This document shows positions 1 to 12,073 of a stretch of DNA of 64,000 nucleotides, piece after piece. The position numbers and the translations under genes were made by a program. Numbering within the stretch: position 1 is the stretch's first letter; the number at the start of each line of letters is the position of its first letter. Location of the stretch: assembly GCA_030411725.1 (NCBI GenBank), contig MU839832.1, positions 1,846,402-1,910,401 of the forward strand. The letters are read 5' to 3'. The notes under the pieces are model-generated. The model saw nothing but the letters and a program-made list of their open reading frames with translations, searched no databases and was not told where the DNA came from. The stretch is from Echria macrotheca (lineage: Eukaryota > Ascomycota > Sordariomycetes > Sordariales > Schizotheciaceae).

Positions 1-44
1 TGGATGGCTACGAGTGACACGCTCTACCACTGAGCTATACGGGC
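1..44 (-). tRNA. tRNA-Thr(CGT), 5' part only, cut by window edge
   Basis: On the minus strand the sequence begins with a GCCCGTA acceptor strand at position 44, then TA and a D-arm with GCTC/GAGC stems around AGTGGTA, then an anticodon stem TGTCA and loop CTCGTAG. The anticodon is CGT (complement at 10-12), reading Thr ACG codons. Sequence after position 37 does not continue as the matching stem, so an intron probably starts there. The 3' half lies outside the window. Confidence 0.75.
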
Positions 45-690
45 TTTGATGTTTATTGGTTCGTTCGAAGACTCTACAAACCCAGACTTCTGACATCACG
101 GCAAGTTGCAATCCTGTTGTCCTGTTCTCAGGGGCTCACAGCGGACTCAGAAACCAGAACGGTTGTCGAATACCCAACGTGCACCGCAGGTTTGAACTGT
201 GTTTATTTACATAACTCTCAAAGATCATGACTGTTTAGGACTTGGCTTTTGTCCATTGTCTCTGATTCGCAAGAGGGATAAACATTGGGCTACCCTAGGT
301 ATCCCATCAATCAGATAGTAGGTGGTCTTCTGAGTATCACAACATCCTAGCGAATCCCACCACCATTACACCATTATAATAAGGAGTGAATTGTTACCTG
401 GGTACGCTCGTTGTGATACTCTGACTCTATCGCATATTGGCGCTCTATGAGTCCGTAGAATACAAAAGTTTATACATCGGAAAGTGCTAAAGCTAGCAGA
501 ACAGAAATCAGAAAAGAAGATGGTATCACCGCTCGCGGTATTGCTCCGGCCGCGCCCCCAACTCCAAAGCCAAAAATGCCACCGCCTCCGTACCCCGTAA
601 TGATACACGGCATAAAAAAGACATTTGTACAGTGGAGAAAATCATGACTCATGACTCATGCTATGCCAATGAGGTGTCACACTCGCACCC
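45..690. other. intergenic, no gene seen
   Basis: This stretch lies between the tRNA fragment and the 3' end of the first protein gene. The short open frames on both strands lack codon structure, domains or splice logic. Nothing is called. Confidence 0.6.
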
Positions 691-1777
691 TCACGCATAA
701 CTCCGAAACCCATATCGCTGCGGCTGCCGCTCAACGTCGTCTCGTAGCGGGTTGTCCAACCAGTCCGGCCTCCCCTTGAGCTGTTCCAGCTCAACAAGCG
801 ACCCCCTTCGTCCCCGGGATCCCAGCCCGCCAGTGCCGCTGCGACTTCGACTCGTCCCGCCCCCGCGGCCGGTGAGACTGCGCTTGGCGCCGACGAGCAA
901 AACTCGGAAGATGGGGATGGCCTGGGCGATGATGGTCGCAGCCGGCTCGAGGAAGTTGAAGATGGACATGAAGACCAGGAATTCTGTTTTATGTCAGTCT
1001 CGGTTCTTGTGAAAAGATTTTGGGGGGACTTACCGAAATCATTGTCGCCCTGGACGAACTGGAAAAAAGCGCGTAGGATGGTGATCACGCCCGTCAGCGC
1101 GCCGAGGCTCATGGCTATCGCGAGGCCGACCTTCTCCCGCTTCTGCAGCTGCAGCTCGCGGACGACGAGCCAGGGGAAGAGGGCGAGCAAGACGTCGACA
1201 ACGCCGCCGTAGACTGTGTCTGTCAGTACACATGCCGCCTATCTGCATACAGCTGCAAAGGCATACCGATAGTTGTCCCGCCAAGATACTGCAACGTCTT
1301 GAGATCATAGCACATATGATGCTCCGGCCGAAACTTGGCGCGCGGATCCACGCACGCCGGGATCCAAACCGACAACGTCCCGGGGATGAGAATAAGATTC
1401 GCCGAAATAATGATGAACCACAGGAATGCGGCCTGAGCCCGATTCCGCACCAGCCGGGTCAACGTGATGGCGAAAGCGATCTTGGCCCAGCTGGTAGCTA
1501 CCATGGTCATCTCCGTCGAGGTGTTCTGCAGAAGGAAAAAAGTGCGCTTCGCGTCGTCGGTCGCCGACCCGACCGCCATGGTCCGGCTGATCAGCGCGCC
1601 TGCGATCAAGAGTAATGCCCACGCCGTCGTGAGCACGTAGTCGTCCCACCAGAGCTGGGCGAGATGGCGCCGGCACCAGAGGCGGACGGCGAGGAATGCG
1701 GCCGAGGAGCCGACGAGGACCCAGATGGCCACGTTGGTTTGGGCGAATTGGCCATGGTCGCCTCTGCCGCTGGCCAT
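691..1777 (-). CDS. Rhodopsin-domain (PTH11/SAT4-like) integral membrane protein
   Basis: Three exons, 1777-1267, 1213-1034 and 983-691, give about 327 residues. Both introns (53 and 50 bp) have GTATGC/CACAG and GTAAGT/ACAG borders, and the frame stays open across them. The product has about seven hydrophobic segments. It carries the marks of the fungal rhodopsin domain: WWDDYVL after the first helices, a CVDP-containing loop, VYGGVVDVLLALFPW, an ILRAFFQF stretch, and the closing SIFNFLEPAATIIAQAIPIFRVL. A basic, serine/glycine-rich cytoplasmic tail follows. Members of this family are plasma-membrane proteins, some acting in surface or host sensing; the ligand is unknown here. The start ATG at 1777 gives a short N-terminus before helix one. 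The family call is firm and the role is not. Confidence 0.85.
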
Positions 1778-3101
1778 TTCTTTCTTTTTTTCTGGTTTTT
1801 ATCGAGAATCTATTCCGACATGAAAGAAGGCCACAAAGGAACAGTGGAAAAGAGATCCTCTGGCAGTGCCGAGCGAGGATCGACGGATGGGTGCCCAGGT
1901 GGTTAATTAACAACCACGGCTTATAGCCCCTCGGCTCGGGTGCTCGTCGCGTGGCTTTTTCTCTTGGGAGAAAATCCGGGGAATCCGCACCATACCCAGG
2001 GATTCAGAAAGATGCCACACCAGAAAGCATGCTGAGACGGTTGTGCGTGTTTTGGGATCCTCACTAGCGTCGCTTCTCCTGTCTGTGTGTTTCCCCGCCG
2101 TCGCCCTGGTTTTTGTGTGTGGGGGGTTTTATCAGTTATCTCCAACTCGGCTTGTTTCATCAACGCCGACACACAGCTCCACAGCTGCACACCTTTTTCG
2201 CACCCACGTTTTTTTAACAAGCTCGTGGTGTTGTGGCGATGCACTTTGGAAACTACTTCACACCCCTTTCTGCAGGTAAAGACTTTTGTGATACCCGTCC
2301 GGGGTGTGGCTTCTGAACTTCTTGGTGTTCTAGCGAACGGGCAGAGAGCGGATGATGGCTCGCACAGACGACAGATACGAAAAAAGGTGTGGGTTCTCTG
2401 GAGTGTTCGCCGTAACACCATTGCTCCTCGCGGTGTGTGTGCGGAGGAATTGCCGTCTTTGCGACGCTCCGGCCGTTGCTTCGGGTCTGTAGGAGAGATG
2501 CGACGACAGTTATGGCTGCAAGGTCGTGGGTTGATGGATGTCTACACGCGGTGGTATATCGGTTGACACTTCTCGGCTGCAATTTCTGAACCGCGTTTTC
2601 GATATTGCTGATGCTTCTCAATTCTCACTGATCGACTACCTCGGCTTGTAGTTGGTGATCCTCTCCTCTCGTTCTTGATACCTACCTAGTGATGAACGCC
2701 GAGCGAAGATGATCTGCAAGGTGGCGTTTTATTTGCACCGTAACACAGACGTATGGTCTATCTCGCCCAGCCTACTCACAGACGGATAGCCCCTCTAGGT
2801 CCGGCAGAGAGGTCACACATCGAAGTCAGAGCTCTCGGCCTCCTTACATTCCTACGCTGGCCACGCATCTACTTGTGGCTGAGGCGTCCGGGCACGCCTC
2901 CCAGCCTTCTTCCCTAATCGATGACCAAGCTACGATCGACGATGCTTATTATGCCGATCTCTAGAATGCTTACAGCACGATGACCAAGTCGCCGTATTCA
3001 GGCATACACCATCCTTTAGCACAGCACCCAGATAGGCCACCCACCGCAACGCATAAGACAGCCTTCTGACTGCCTTCGATAGAAGCCCTCCCGCCCACCG
3101 C
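1778..3101. other. intergenic region, promoter of the rhodopsin-domain gene at its left side
   Basis: This 1.3 kb stretch separates two minus-strand genes. A pyrimidine-rich tract lies just upstream of the ATG at 1777 (about 1780-1800). Several frames of 60-170 codons are open on both strands, but none has recognisable motifs, a credible signal peptide or exon borders. They are treated as chance frames. Confidence 0.5.
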
Positions 3102-5178
3102 TCAATGCGCAAACCGGAAATCCAGCCTTCGACTCCCCGTCAACGTCGTATTCCGCACATACTCCGCTCTCTCCTCTTCCGTCATGGCATTCCAGATCAC
3201 ATCTCGTCGGCGATTGCGCCACTGGTAGTAAAACTTTGCGAAGAGAAAGGCAAAGATCACGATCACGTTGACAATGACCAGGTTCTGGTTGCCGTTTTTG
3301 TACAGCGGCTTGTCGTAGTCCTGGTAGACGTAGGCAGCCGTGATGCTACCCGCTTGGACGGACATCTGTTTGATACGTGGTGAGCATCTGTGCGCTACTA
3401 GCCGTGACGAATGGGAGAGAGAGGAGGATATCAGGGGTTGGAGGAGGGGGTTGCTTACGTTGTACAACGCTGCGGAGACCGATCGTACGCCTACGTTGTT
3501 TGAGTTTCGGGATGTCCATCCGACGAGGATGGCGTCTGTTCTTTATCAGCTTCTCTTGACTTGTAAACATGATGGGAGAATGCATACGCGCATAAGGATA
3601 CGATGTTAGTACTGTCACCAACGCGTAAGTGCCCCATTTATCGACAATCACACCTGGCCACCATCGTAGGGCAATAAGACATGGAAGAGTCCATATCGGC
3701 TGCAGAAGCGCGACGAATGCGCGCTCGTTGAGTTTCTCAGATAACCGGGTCAACAGGATGAGGTTGATGATATGAAAGACGTTCTACTCCCGTTATTAGA
3801 CCTAGTCCTAACTCGGCTGACAACGTCTCCGACCCAAGTTATCACTCACATAGGGAATGGTCAACAAATTCGTCGTAAACGGGCTGAAACCCAGATTCCG
3901 CAGCGTAAGCGTGATATACTGCGTCGGCGGCGTGGAGGGGATGAACTCAATCAGCCCAATCAGATACAGCGGCCACAGGTCGTAGTCCTTGAGGGCCTCC
4001 CACAGACGCCGCGGCGTGATGGCCTGCCGGTTGTGCATGTCGCCCTTGGACGGGTCGTCGCGCAGCACCCGGTTGACGGCGATTGACACCTCGCGGTCCG
4101 TGAACCAGCCGTTCGGCCGGAACCATGTTTTCGTCTGGACTGCTGACGCCGGCATGAGGAAGAAACTTGCAACGCCAACGATCAAGGTGATCAGACCCTC
4201 GACGAGGAACAGCCAACGCCAGCCGCCCCAGCCATTGATGCCACGGAGGTGGAGGAGGGCGAAGGCGAGGAGGGACGTGATGATCCCTGTGACGGAGAGG
4301 GAGGTCCAGAAGTAGCTGAGTCGGATGGGGAGCTCGCGGGAGGTGTAAAAATAGGACAGCCAGAGGACGATGTCGGGGATGAAGCCGCCCTGTGCTGTTA
4401 TCAGTGGGGGGCCAAGTTGGCGGGCTCGGTGGAAAGAGGCATACCTCGAGGAGACCAAGAAGAGACCTCGTGCACAAAAAGCTGGTCCGGCCGGTTAGAG
4501 CACATTGTGCGACAGCTACAATCGACCATAGCACAATCTGCATGGGAATCCATCGGTCCGGTCCGATTTTCTTGGAGACCAGCTGGGACGGCAGCTCGGC
4601 GAGCAGGAAGGACAACCGGAAGATGCTGTTCCCATCGTTGTAGTCTAGTTGGTATAATCAGCGACCTTATTCTTGCCCGGCTCAGTCGATGAAGAATAAT
4701 AGAACAGAGAATGGCCTACCATTTGTCGTCAATCCCAGATCGTCCAGCATGTTATCCGACACGGCCTGCGCTAGATTTCCCCGGTCGACTTGGAGAGCGA
4801 AGAACATGACGCACTAGGTAGACATTGACCCGTATCAGCCAAACCTCATGACCGCAGACGAAGCACGGGGAGAGACAAGACTGGTAAACGCACCGCCCAC
4901 AAGCAAACCCTCCAGTCCAACTTTCTAACCAACCTCCGTTCCTCTTCCTCAGTCCACACCAGCGTCGGATCATAGACATGTCGGCATTCATACTGCGACT
5001 TCTCATACACCTGCCGCCAGCGCTCGGCAGTGGCCGGGTCCGCGAACGGGTTCTTTTCGGTTGCGTAGCCGTCTTCGGACCCCGACAGGTCGCTCGAGAT
5101 GTGTGTCAGAGCTGCTTTGTCGGTGCTCGGCGCCGTGCCAGGGTCCTTGGCACCCAGATCCGTGGCGTCCTTGGCCAT
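3102..5178 (-). CDS. MFS permease of the allantoate/nicotinate (Dal5/Tna1-type) anion:cation symporter family
   Basis: A seven-exon gene of about 500 residues. Exons end or start at 5178-4894, 4813-4720, 4644-4445, 4389-3850, 3783 to about 3600, a short exon near 3510, and a last exon ending at 3102. The N-terminus is hydrophilic and acidic. The core has the family's signatures: RGNLAQAVSDNML after helix one, a GWGGWRWLFLVEG segment around helix five/six, ALKDYDLWPLYLIGLIEFIP in the central loop, and the very characteristic tail IWNAMTEEE ... GSRRLDFRFAH. This family imports small organic anions such as allantoate, nicotinate, pantothenate or dipeptides at the plasma membrane. The actual substrate cannot be read from sequence. 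No partner gene is adjacent. Confidence 0.87.
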
Positions 5179-8100
5179 AATTGATAGGAGCTTGGCTGGG
5201 CTTGTGTGAGCTTGTGTGAGCTTGTTTGTCGATCAATGGGGATTTTCATGGAGGGAGGTTCCGGGATATTTATTCTCATTCTTCTCAACTTCTTTCGTTA
5301 CTCTTGTATTTGTCTCCAGTGATCGTCCGGCATGGGATGATTGCGTGCTCAACGCACCGATCTGCCATACCATCATGCTGTGACTACCGCGGAGGCCGTT
5401 AAGTCCGGAAACTCCTCAAAGGGCTTCTATTACACAGCATCTGTCTTGGCAGCTTCTGGGCATCATTTTTGTAATCGTCGAAACCGATATTGGGGCGGCG
5501 GGGGATTCAGTTCGAGCACGCACGCTCGCCAGACTGCACGTATGGGACGTGGGGGGACCCGTATGTGGCGACGCATACTCCATGTCCAAGGAATCCTCTG
5601 AGAGATTTATCTCCGGCAAACATAGAAGGATGTTGTATGTGTTCATGTTGAGATGCCAAGGGATGGCGGGACATGTATATAGGATTAGCTCATTACCCCC
5701 TCAATCTCCAAGATGCCTGTCCGTAGGTAGTGGGCAATCACTTATCTTACGAGAAGAAATCGATTGTGCCTTGCTAAGAAGGGCAAGTTGTGAGGATTTG
5801 GACCAATGAGCTTCTTGTCCAACTGAGAGTTGGCTATTTGTGTTGAAACTTGGTGGTGAATGCTACCTACCTTACTGAGTCGATCTCGCAATATGGTGCC
5901 ATACACGTGCAGCACCGGCCGGCAGTTACATTCCGGTTGGCCTCCCACAACGAGCGCCACTCAGCGGATTGCGCAACTTCTCCATCGCAAACGTGCCTCC
6001 AATGATGATGATAAATCCATAAAAGAATCCTTTTCCGCAGAGAGCCGGAGAAGTGGGAATTCGGCGAATCTCTCTCTTTGTAGAAAAGAAGCGACGAGTA
6101 TCTTGCTGCAGAATGAAAAGCTTCCACTCCCCCTTCCCTCCTTGTCCGAGGAAGCCATGGAGCCGCTAGTTTTGCTTCAGTCTGAAAGAATGATGCTCTC
6201 AACGGCGACTTAACCGCCACTATCTCCAGCTGAACCGGCACAGGGACGACTTCCGAGCCCTTTCGCGTCTGGTCGGCAAGTCGTTTCTTCGCCTCCTCTT
6301 GCCGGCACTCTCCAGCGATACACGAAGCATGGCAGCCATGCGTATGTATGGGTTGATATGCCGCCTAGCAATATTCAGGTACGTGTCCGCCATTTCGAAA
6401 CGAAGCGGAAGAGTCCCCACAGGTCGATGATTAGGTATGCTTGGAAAATTGTACATCCAGTACGCCGTGGTTCACAACAAAGTCACTGCCACTATTGTTT
6501 CCGATGATGGTTCTCAGTTTAACTACCATTGATGTTGCTTGGCTCTTCGCGTAGTCACTTCGCACGATCATGATGACTTGTGTCAGGTATCTGAGGGGAG
6601 GCGTCTAACACCGCTGCTCTGAGTCGGGCTACATCTAGGATCAGGACGGACAATGGCATCTATTCTCTTTGATCTCATGGCAATCCGATAGTTTGTATAA
6701 GCTGTGTTGCTGAGACTGGAGACCGGGAACTACACGTTAAAGTTAAAGACAGTTCGACCCAATTTGACAGAAAAGACAGTTCGACTCAATTTGACAGAGA
6801 TATCCATCCATCCTACGGCCACGGTTCCAGTTGCATTTTGGCTCTACGGAACACTGGGGCCAGATCCAGACAGTCAGGTAGGGCATCTGATAGCCGGGCA
6901 CTCCCTTTTTAAAGAGACAAGCATCCACCCCAAACCACTCCCCGCCCACCATCTGCTCCGAAGCTGCTAGAAAGCTGCCCCTAGGTCAAGGGGAAGATCT
7001 GATATATTCACTACACCATCCTACTTCTAGTATGCTAAGAAATGATCGAAACGGCGGTGGATACTGGTCTGGAATCAACACCTTTGAGCTTGCAAATACG
7101 CTGTTATAGTGGTTGTGAGTTTGATGTCAGAACCTTGGATGTATGTAAGGTACAGGTATGTATTGGGGGAATACCCATGCAAGCCCGTCTATCAAAAAGG
7201 GGCTCAGTTATCAGATGCCTCAGGTACTAGTTGAGATTAAAAAATAAGTCTCATGAAACGCGGTCTACGGAATACCAAATCCGCCTCAATTAGAGAAAGA
7301 TTCTAGCATAGGTAGACATGTGGAATCATGTTGGGTCGTTCCGATCAGGCTCTCATCCTCTGTGTCGTCGATGGTCTGGACCGTCGAGAGTGGAGTCGGC
7401 GTTGCATTCCGAGGAACAGAGAATTGCGGGGAGATCGGAGAAGAAGTGCGTGCCAAGCCTATCTTTTCACAATAGCTGGCCCTTTCCGTCTTCACAGCTT
7501 TTTGATCTTGAGTTCCTTCGAGATCTAAGAATAGAATCGGGTCACCGATTTGCCTCTTTTGTGTCACTGTCCGAATCCGGGGACCAATCTCAAGGACGGT
7601 CAGGTGTTGGGAGTGCCAAGAAACCATCGGAGTGATTTCCCCGCCGTCGCCGAGACCGGCCGAGCTGAGCTTGTTTGGGACTGCCAAGACTGTGCAGTCA
7701 GGGGCATCGTGATCCCGAGGTTTGTTGGGCACTTTTGCGCCCTCTGAGCGCTGCCATTTCCTCTTGTCTTCGGTTACTACCTACACTAGTCTACGGATAG
7801 TCTATAGTCGTGACATATCTCAACATGGTCCTTTGGTTCCATGACCTGCTCGACTGGTTCTCGTCAGACAAACAACTTGAACTCCTTCCACCTCCCAACC
7901 CCCTAGAAACAATAATTCTGACACCAGGGAGACGGTTCAAACTTCGAAGTTGAGGAATCCAGGCAAGGCTGTGGGATCCAATCCTTGAAATCATCTCAGT
8001 GCCAAATCCAACCAAGCTTTACCAAGAAAAGGCTTGGTTATCTCCGGCCATGCCGACATTTCCGGGCAGCCTGGTGCGGCTGAACAAGCGATATTGCGCT

Positions 8101-8484
8101 ATTGAGACGGCTATGCCGCAAATGGGAGTGCTGCGGAATCCAGCGCAACGACGGAATTCCAATGCGGCTCTGCGCGGCCAGTGGGAAATCGACGATCGTG
8201 GCGCTGGGAGGCGTGGCCGTTTTTAACGTCTTATCTTGCGCTAGCTTGTGCGTTGGGATCACAAGTCGGGGCGGAAGGGATGCCCGAGGGTTCTTGGCGC
8301 GCCGACGCGACAGGTCGGGGGTGGCCAAATAAAGGGGGCGTTCCCCAGTTGACGCCGTCGTGAACTGTCGATGATTCTCCAGTTTCTAGACTCATCCTGA
8401 ATTGTACCGACCTAATAACTTTTGAACTATCTCTTACACCGGATAATTGTATATACACGTTCCTCTACACATATCTCCTTCAAA
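5179..8484. other. long intergenic region
   Basis: This 3.3 kb stretch lies between divergent genes. Many frames of 60-150 codons are open. The longest is a minus-strand frame of 148 codons (7732-7286) that is proline/serine-rich with an acidic DDTEDE patch and no recognisable domain; it could be an exon or a gene relic. A 26-bp tandem duplication is listed separately. The last 150 bases are the promoter of the secreted protein at 8485. Confidence 0.45.
6745..6797. repeat. 26-bp unit in tandem, two copies
   Basis: The units at 6745-6770 and 6772-6797 begin AAAGACAGTTCGAC and end CAATTTGACAG. They differ by one C/T and are separated by a single A. Confidence 0.9.
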
Positions 8485-9204
8485 ATGCGTTTTTCCGTTG
8501 CGAATTCGATCGCCATCCTTGGCCTATTGGCCGAGACCTCGGTAGGACACCACTCTCGCCTGTCCCATGTTATGATCCCACAAGCTCACTAACAATGACA
8601 GACCGCCACATCCTGCACATCATCCAACGCAACCCCAGTCGAGCAGTATATCAACACAAGCGGCGGCGGAGGCGGAGGCGGCGTCCCCATCATGTTCAGT
8701 GAAGTCTACAACGTCCTCTCGTACGCGGTGAAGAAACGGGACACACCCGACGCCCGCCTCCTCAACGTCGGCTACGTGCTGAACCGCCGCGCGTCGGGCA
8801 CCGTCGACTGCTCCTCATCCGAGATGTGCTTCTCCATCCAGGCCGTGCCGTTCTGCCTCGACATCACCACGGGCGCCTTCCACGACGGCGATGGGACGAG
8901 CGGCAACGCACTTTCGGGCGATTATACCCTGGCGGACGGGCGGAAGGGGAATTTGTATAACGGGCCGCATCCCTTGCCCTCGGGGCAGGCTTCGGTTGCG
9001 GCGACTACGGCGGCGGGGGCCGGAGCCGGCGGGAGTGGCGCGACTCCCGCAGCCACGGCGGGGAGTGCGGCCAGCGCCGGGGGTGCGGGGTCGACGCCGA
9101 CGGAGACGAGCAAGCCAGCTGCCGCGACCAATGGTGCTGCTTCCCATGGGAGGATGGGGGCGGTTCTTGGAGGAGCGTTGATCGTTGGTGCGGGACTTCT
9201 TTGA
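8485..9204 (+). CDS. Secreted, probably GPI-anchored protein of unknown function
   Basis: Two exons, 8485-8541 and 8602-9204; the 60-bp intron ends AATGACAG and has an ACTAAC branch site. The 219-residue product starts with a signal peptide (MRFSVANSIAILGLLAETS). A short glycine run follows, then a compact domain of about 100 residues with conserved-looking cysteines and NVGYVLNRRASGTVDC. Next is a long Ala/Gly/Ser/Thr-rich stretch, and a terminal hydrophobic segment (AVLGGALIVGAGLL) preceded by small residues, which is the layout of a GPI attachment signal. It therefore probably sits on the cell surface or wall. I do not recognise the folded domain. The ATG lies 5 bases after a TCCTTC tract and is the first in frame. 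Confidence 0.75.
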
Positions 9205-9351
9205 GTTGTGGAGTTAATACCTACCCACATGCATGCTGTGTGTTCAAGACTGTTCTTACCTACCTTATCTCCTGAAATCGATACCCTTCCGCAAAAGTTT
9301 AGAACTATCGCTTAAACAAGCTGGGAGTCCGAACGAGTCGGTTGTAGTTGG

Positions 9352-9768
9352 CTAGGGAAAGCACGTTGGCGTAGTGGTCTTGTTCTTCATGTCTGGGCAC
9401 GGGAGCGAGTTGACTACCCAAAGTGACGCCGTATCCGCGGGCTCCAGCCAGTTTGTCGGCGGGTCGAAGGGGCCGGGACAATCCTCGACCTGGCCATACT
9501 CGACAACAAGCATGGTTTCTCTTCGTTTAGCGTCAATCGCGGTCCCTGAACATGAATCCTCACTGGAAGGAAGGCCGACAGACAATTTGTCGGCAATCGT
9601 CAGCCTGCTCGTGCCTGTGCCGATGATCACAAAGTCATAGCTGTTTTGAAGCTGAGATGGCTGTCGTTTGTTGTGTTCGTGGTGCGCCGTGGCACTCGTC
9701 AGGGGCGGGCCGGCAGAAGTCCCTCGTGTATTCCTGGGCGTTGGATTCTCTTCCCTCGTTGCAACCAT
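9352..9768 (-). pseudogene. GMC oxidoreductase relic (N-terminal FAD-binding part only)
   Basis: The open frame contains YDFVIIGTGTSRLTIADKLS, an eroded GxGxxG dinucleotide-binding motif of glucose-methanol-choline oxidoreductases (the usual second half GTAGL is changed to GTSRL). It continues with MLVVEYGQVEDCPGPFDPPT and NSLPCPDMKNKTT, both matching the family order in the first 100 residues. The frame then stops. A one-base shift would continue it as NVLSLANYN for about 20 residues to a TAG near 9290. The other 450 or so residues of a GMC enzyme are absent. It is a 3'-truncated, frameshifted remnant with no plausible activity. Confidence 0.65.
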
Positions 9769-10202
9769 GCGCGGGCAGAATCCGCATACCTGGCCCGCTC
9801 TTGAGTTACGAAGAGAGATTGAGGTTCACGGTCTTGATTTGCTGGCTGTGCAGCCAGTACGGATTAGCCATACGGGTTCCGACATGTTGCTAGCCCGACG
9901 AACTGTTCAAGAAGTGGAAGCCCCGGAAGCCAAAACAGGGGAAGCCGCATTTCAAGAATGGACAACATGTGCGGATGTTTGTCTCAATCTTTAGTATCGA
10001 GTGAATCAAACGATCTGATCACTGGGAACTCTGGATATTCCGCATCGAATGGGTTCGACAGCCAATGCTGCGCAGCCAGCAAGCATGATTCAGCCGATGC
10101 CCTCCGCCCACGGATGGATATTCTTGGCGCCGTAAGCGCCCCAAGAAGCAGTTCAAAAAGAAATTCGAGCAACATCAAAACACCACAAAAAGAAAAGAAA
10201 CG
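9769..10202. other. intergenic, no gene seen
   Basis: Between the GMC relic and tRNA-Pro. Open frames here overlap each other on both strands without motifs. An A-rich stretch (10180-10200) directly follows the tRNA 3' end on the minus strand and, as a T-run in the transcript, is a plausible RNA polymerase III terminator. Confidence 0.45.
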
Positions 10203-10274
10203 GGGCCGAACCAGGGCTCGAACCTGGGACCACTTGCACCCAAAGCAAGTATGCTACCACTACACCATACGGCC
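10203..10274 (-). tRNA. tRNA-Pro(TGG)
   Basis: The full 72-nt cloverleaf reads on the minus strand. It has acceptor GGCCGTA, a D-arm with AGTGGTA, anticodon stem CTTGC/GCAAG closing the loop TTTGGGT (anticodon TGG, reading CCA), and a T-arm with GGTTCGAGCC. The acceptor 3' strand ends in discriminator C. There is no intron. The TGG anticodon and loop match the standard eukaryotic tRNA-Pro(TGG). Confidence 0.92.
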
Positions 10275-11613
10275 TGTGATGTTGTCGAAAGCTGATCCAC
10301 CAATACCATCCTGTGAAGCCTGCAGGAGGAGTGGATCTGTGGACCCAAGACTGAGTCATTCGGGGAGCCCGCTCCAACAGGGACTCACCTCACACGCCAC
10401 CGAAAACCCTAGGCGCACTCTTCGGACAGATGTCCGTCTGGCTTATCGTCACTTGGTTGAATCAGCGGTCTGTGTACGACATCAGTCCCGGAGCCACCTG
10501 TTTTCTGTTTTACGGTTAGCAAGCTTTGACTTCTGGTGTGCAAGAAATCCCGGTTGTCTCAACTCCTGAATCAGATCAGATGGTCTCTGTCGAGGTGGCA
10601 AGTAATTATACCTGCTTCTCTTCAATCGGCATCTCAAGAACACCCTCGATCTTGCAGCGGCAGCCAAGGCAGAAAGGGGTAAGGGCACACTTCCGTGACG
10701 TTTCACTCAAAGTCTCCCAATCTCCACTGTCAATCGCAATGGCCCATTTCTTCGGAAACGAGGGTCGAAGGCCAGAAAGTCGATACCAACAACGTACGGC
10801 TTCCAGTAACGTGAAGTGTGACCTGGTAGGGACGAGGTCTTGATTCGACTGCCCGCTTCGGAGCTCCCTTTCGGAGATGAGATCATTGCAAATACCCTTG
10901 CAACAGTTGAAAATGACACGGGTTTCTTCGTGTCATGGTGTAGCGATAATTGTTTTCCGTAGAGACCGCGGCTGTGGAGCGATGCAAGCACCAACTTGGT
11001 GTGGTGAAGTGAGTTTCAATGGATGGCTTGCTCTGTCTTACCACTGACGAAACCAATTATTGGGGATCAGCCCTGTTGTTTTATTCCTAGTCCCAGTGTC
11101 CCCTTCTCCTGCATGCTTCATTGGTTTCCAAAGCGCCCCTGCTCGAGAAAAGAGTCGTTGTGTGTGTGCACGTGTGTGAGTATCGACGAAAATGTAACGC
11201 GCGTCACAATTTCTAGACCCCGGAGTCTTGCTGTGGGCTTGGGATGATGGCTTACACGAATCCAATACTCCGTTTTATAGATGGATATCCCGTTCATAGA
11301 GGGTCTGGGCTGTAAGACAATGAATCATACCGGACAGTCGCACATCAAGTACCCGATGTAGGGTCGGGTGTCGTAGATCGTGGAGTGAAACTCGGAGAAA
11401 TCTGTGTTTCAGTTCCAAGTCATTGTGGTTCCGTCAACGGCATGGATCGAGTTCAGAACATTCAGCTATATCCAGCTTTGCGTCCATATGTATATCAACC
11501 CTTCGTCTGTTCTCCCATTTTTGACTCTCAGCACATTGGCCTCAATCCAGTCTCCAGCATTGATTCGCCTCACAAGCAGCACTGGAGTTGAATTTTCACC
11601 ATCCACACCAACC
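10275..11613. other. intergenic, promoter of hydrophobin-like gene at its right side
   Basis: No coding signal was found on either strand in this 1.3 kb. Short frames lack motifs. The region immediately upstream of 11614 is pyrimidine/CA-rich (ACCATCCACACCAACC), typical of a highly expressed fungal leader. Confidence 0.5.
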
Positions 11614-12073
11614 ATGAAGCTCACTACCTTTGTCATAGCCGTTTTGGCCGGCGTCGTGACCGCCGACATCTGCGGGGACACCCTCGAGGAGTTCTGTTGC
11701 TCCGACCCCAATGGCCTGGCTCTTCCCGACTGCCGCCCCGGTGTGTCTCAATTTTCTTAGACTCTTGCTAGCAGGTGATAGTAATCGACAAGAGAACAAA
11801 GGGCTGATAGTACCTGTGAATACCAGCCAGTCCTGAGCCAGCTAATCAGAGCGCGTTCGATGCCGACTGCGCCACGACCGGTCAGACCGCAACATGCTGC
11901 GTCTATAAATATGTAAGCCGAGCCCTTTTAAAGTTACCCAAATTGCTTTGGTCTCGATGATATGTACAATATTTTGCCTTGGAAATGCTGTGCGTGGAGT
12001 TAATATCACTAACACGTATGAATAAAAGGGCTATCCAATTGTCTGCGGGACTCCGAAACTGGTGGCTGCCTAA
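11614..12073 (+). CDS. Small secreted class II hydrophobin-like protein
   Basis: Three exons, 11614-11740, 11827-11912 and 12029-12073, encode 85 residues. Introns end CCAG and AAAAG, and the second has a clear CACTAAC branch site. A signal peptide (MKLTTFVIAVLAGVVTA) is followed by eight cysteines in hydrophobin order: C, CC, C, C, CC, C. The last is in YPIVCGTPKL, equivalent to the C8 region of class II members. Hydrophobins self-assemble into amphipathic films at air-water or wall interfaces on spores and hyphae. This copy is short and lacks the usual CCATDVLGVADLDC text, so it is a divergent member. Confidence in eight-Cys hydrophobin-like is good; true film formation is inference. Confidence 0.78.

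Noticed and set aside
1921..2621. Overlapping open frames of 120-166 codons on both strands
   Set aside because: No domain, no signal peptide, no splice sites and mutually overlapping; most likely chance in GC-rich DNA.
7286..7732. 148-codon minus-strand frame as a gene
   Set aside because: No recognised motif, no intron borders and no supporting context; noted only within the intergenic description.
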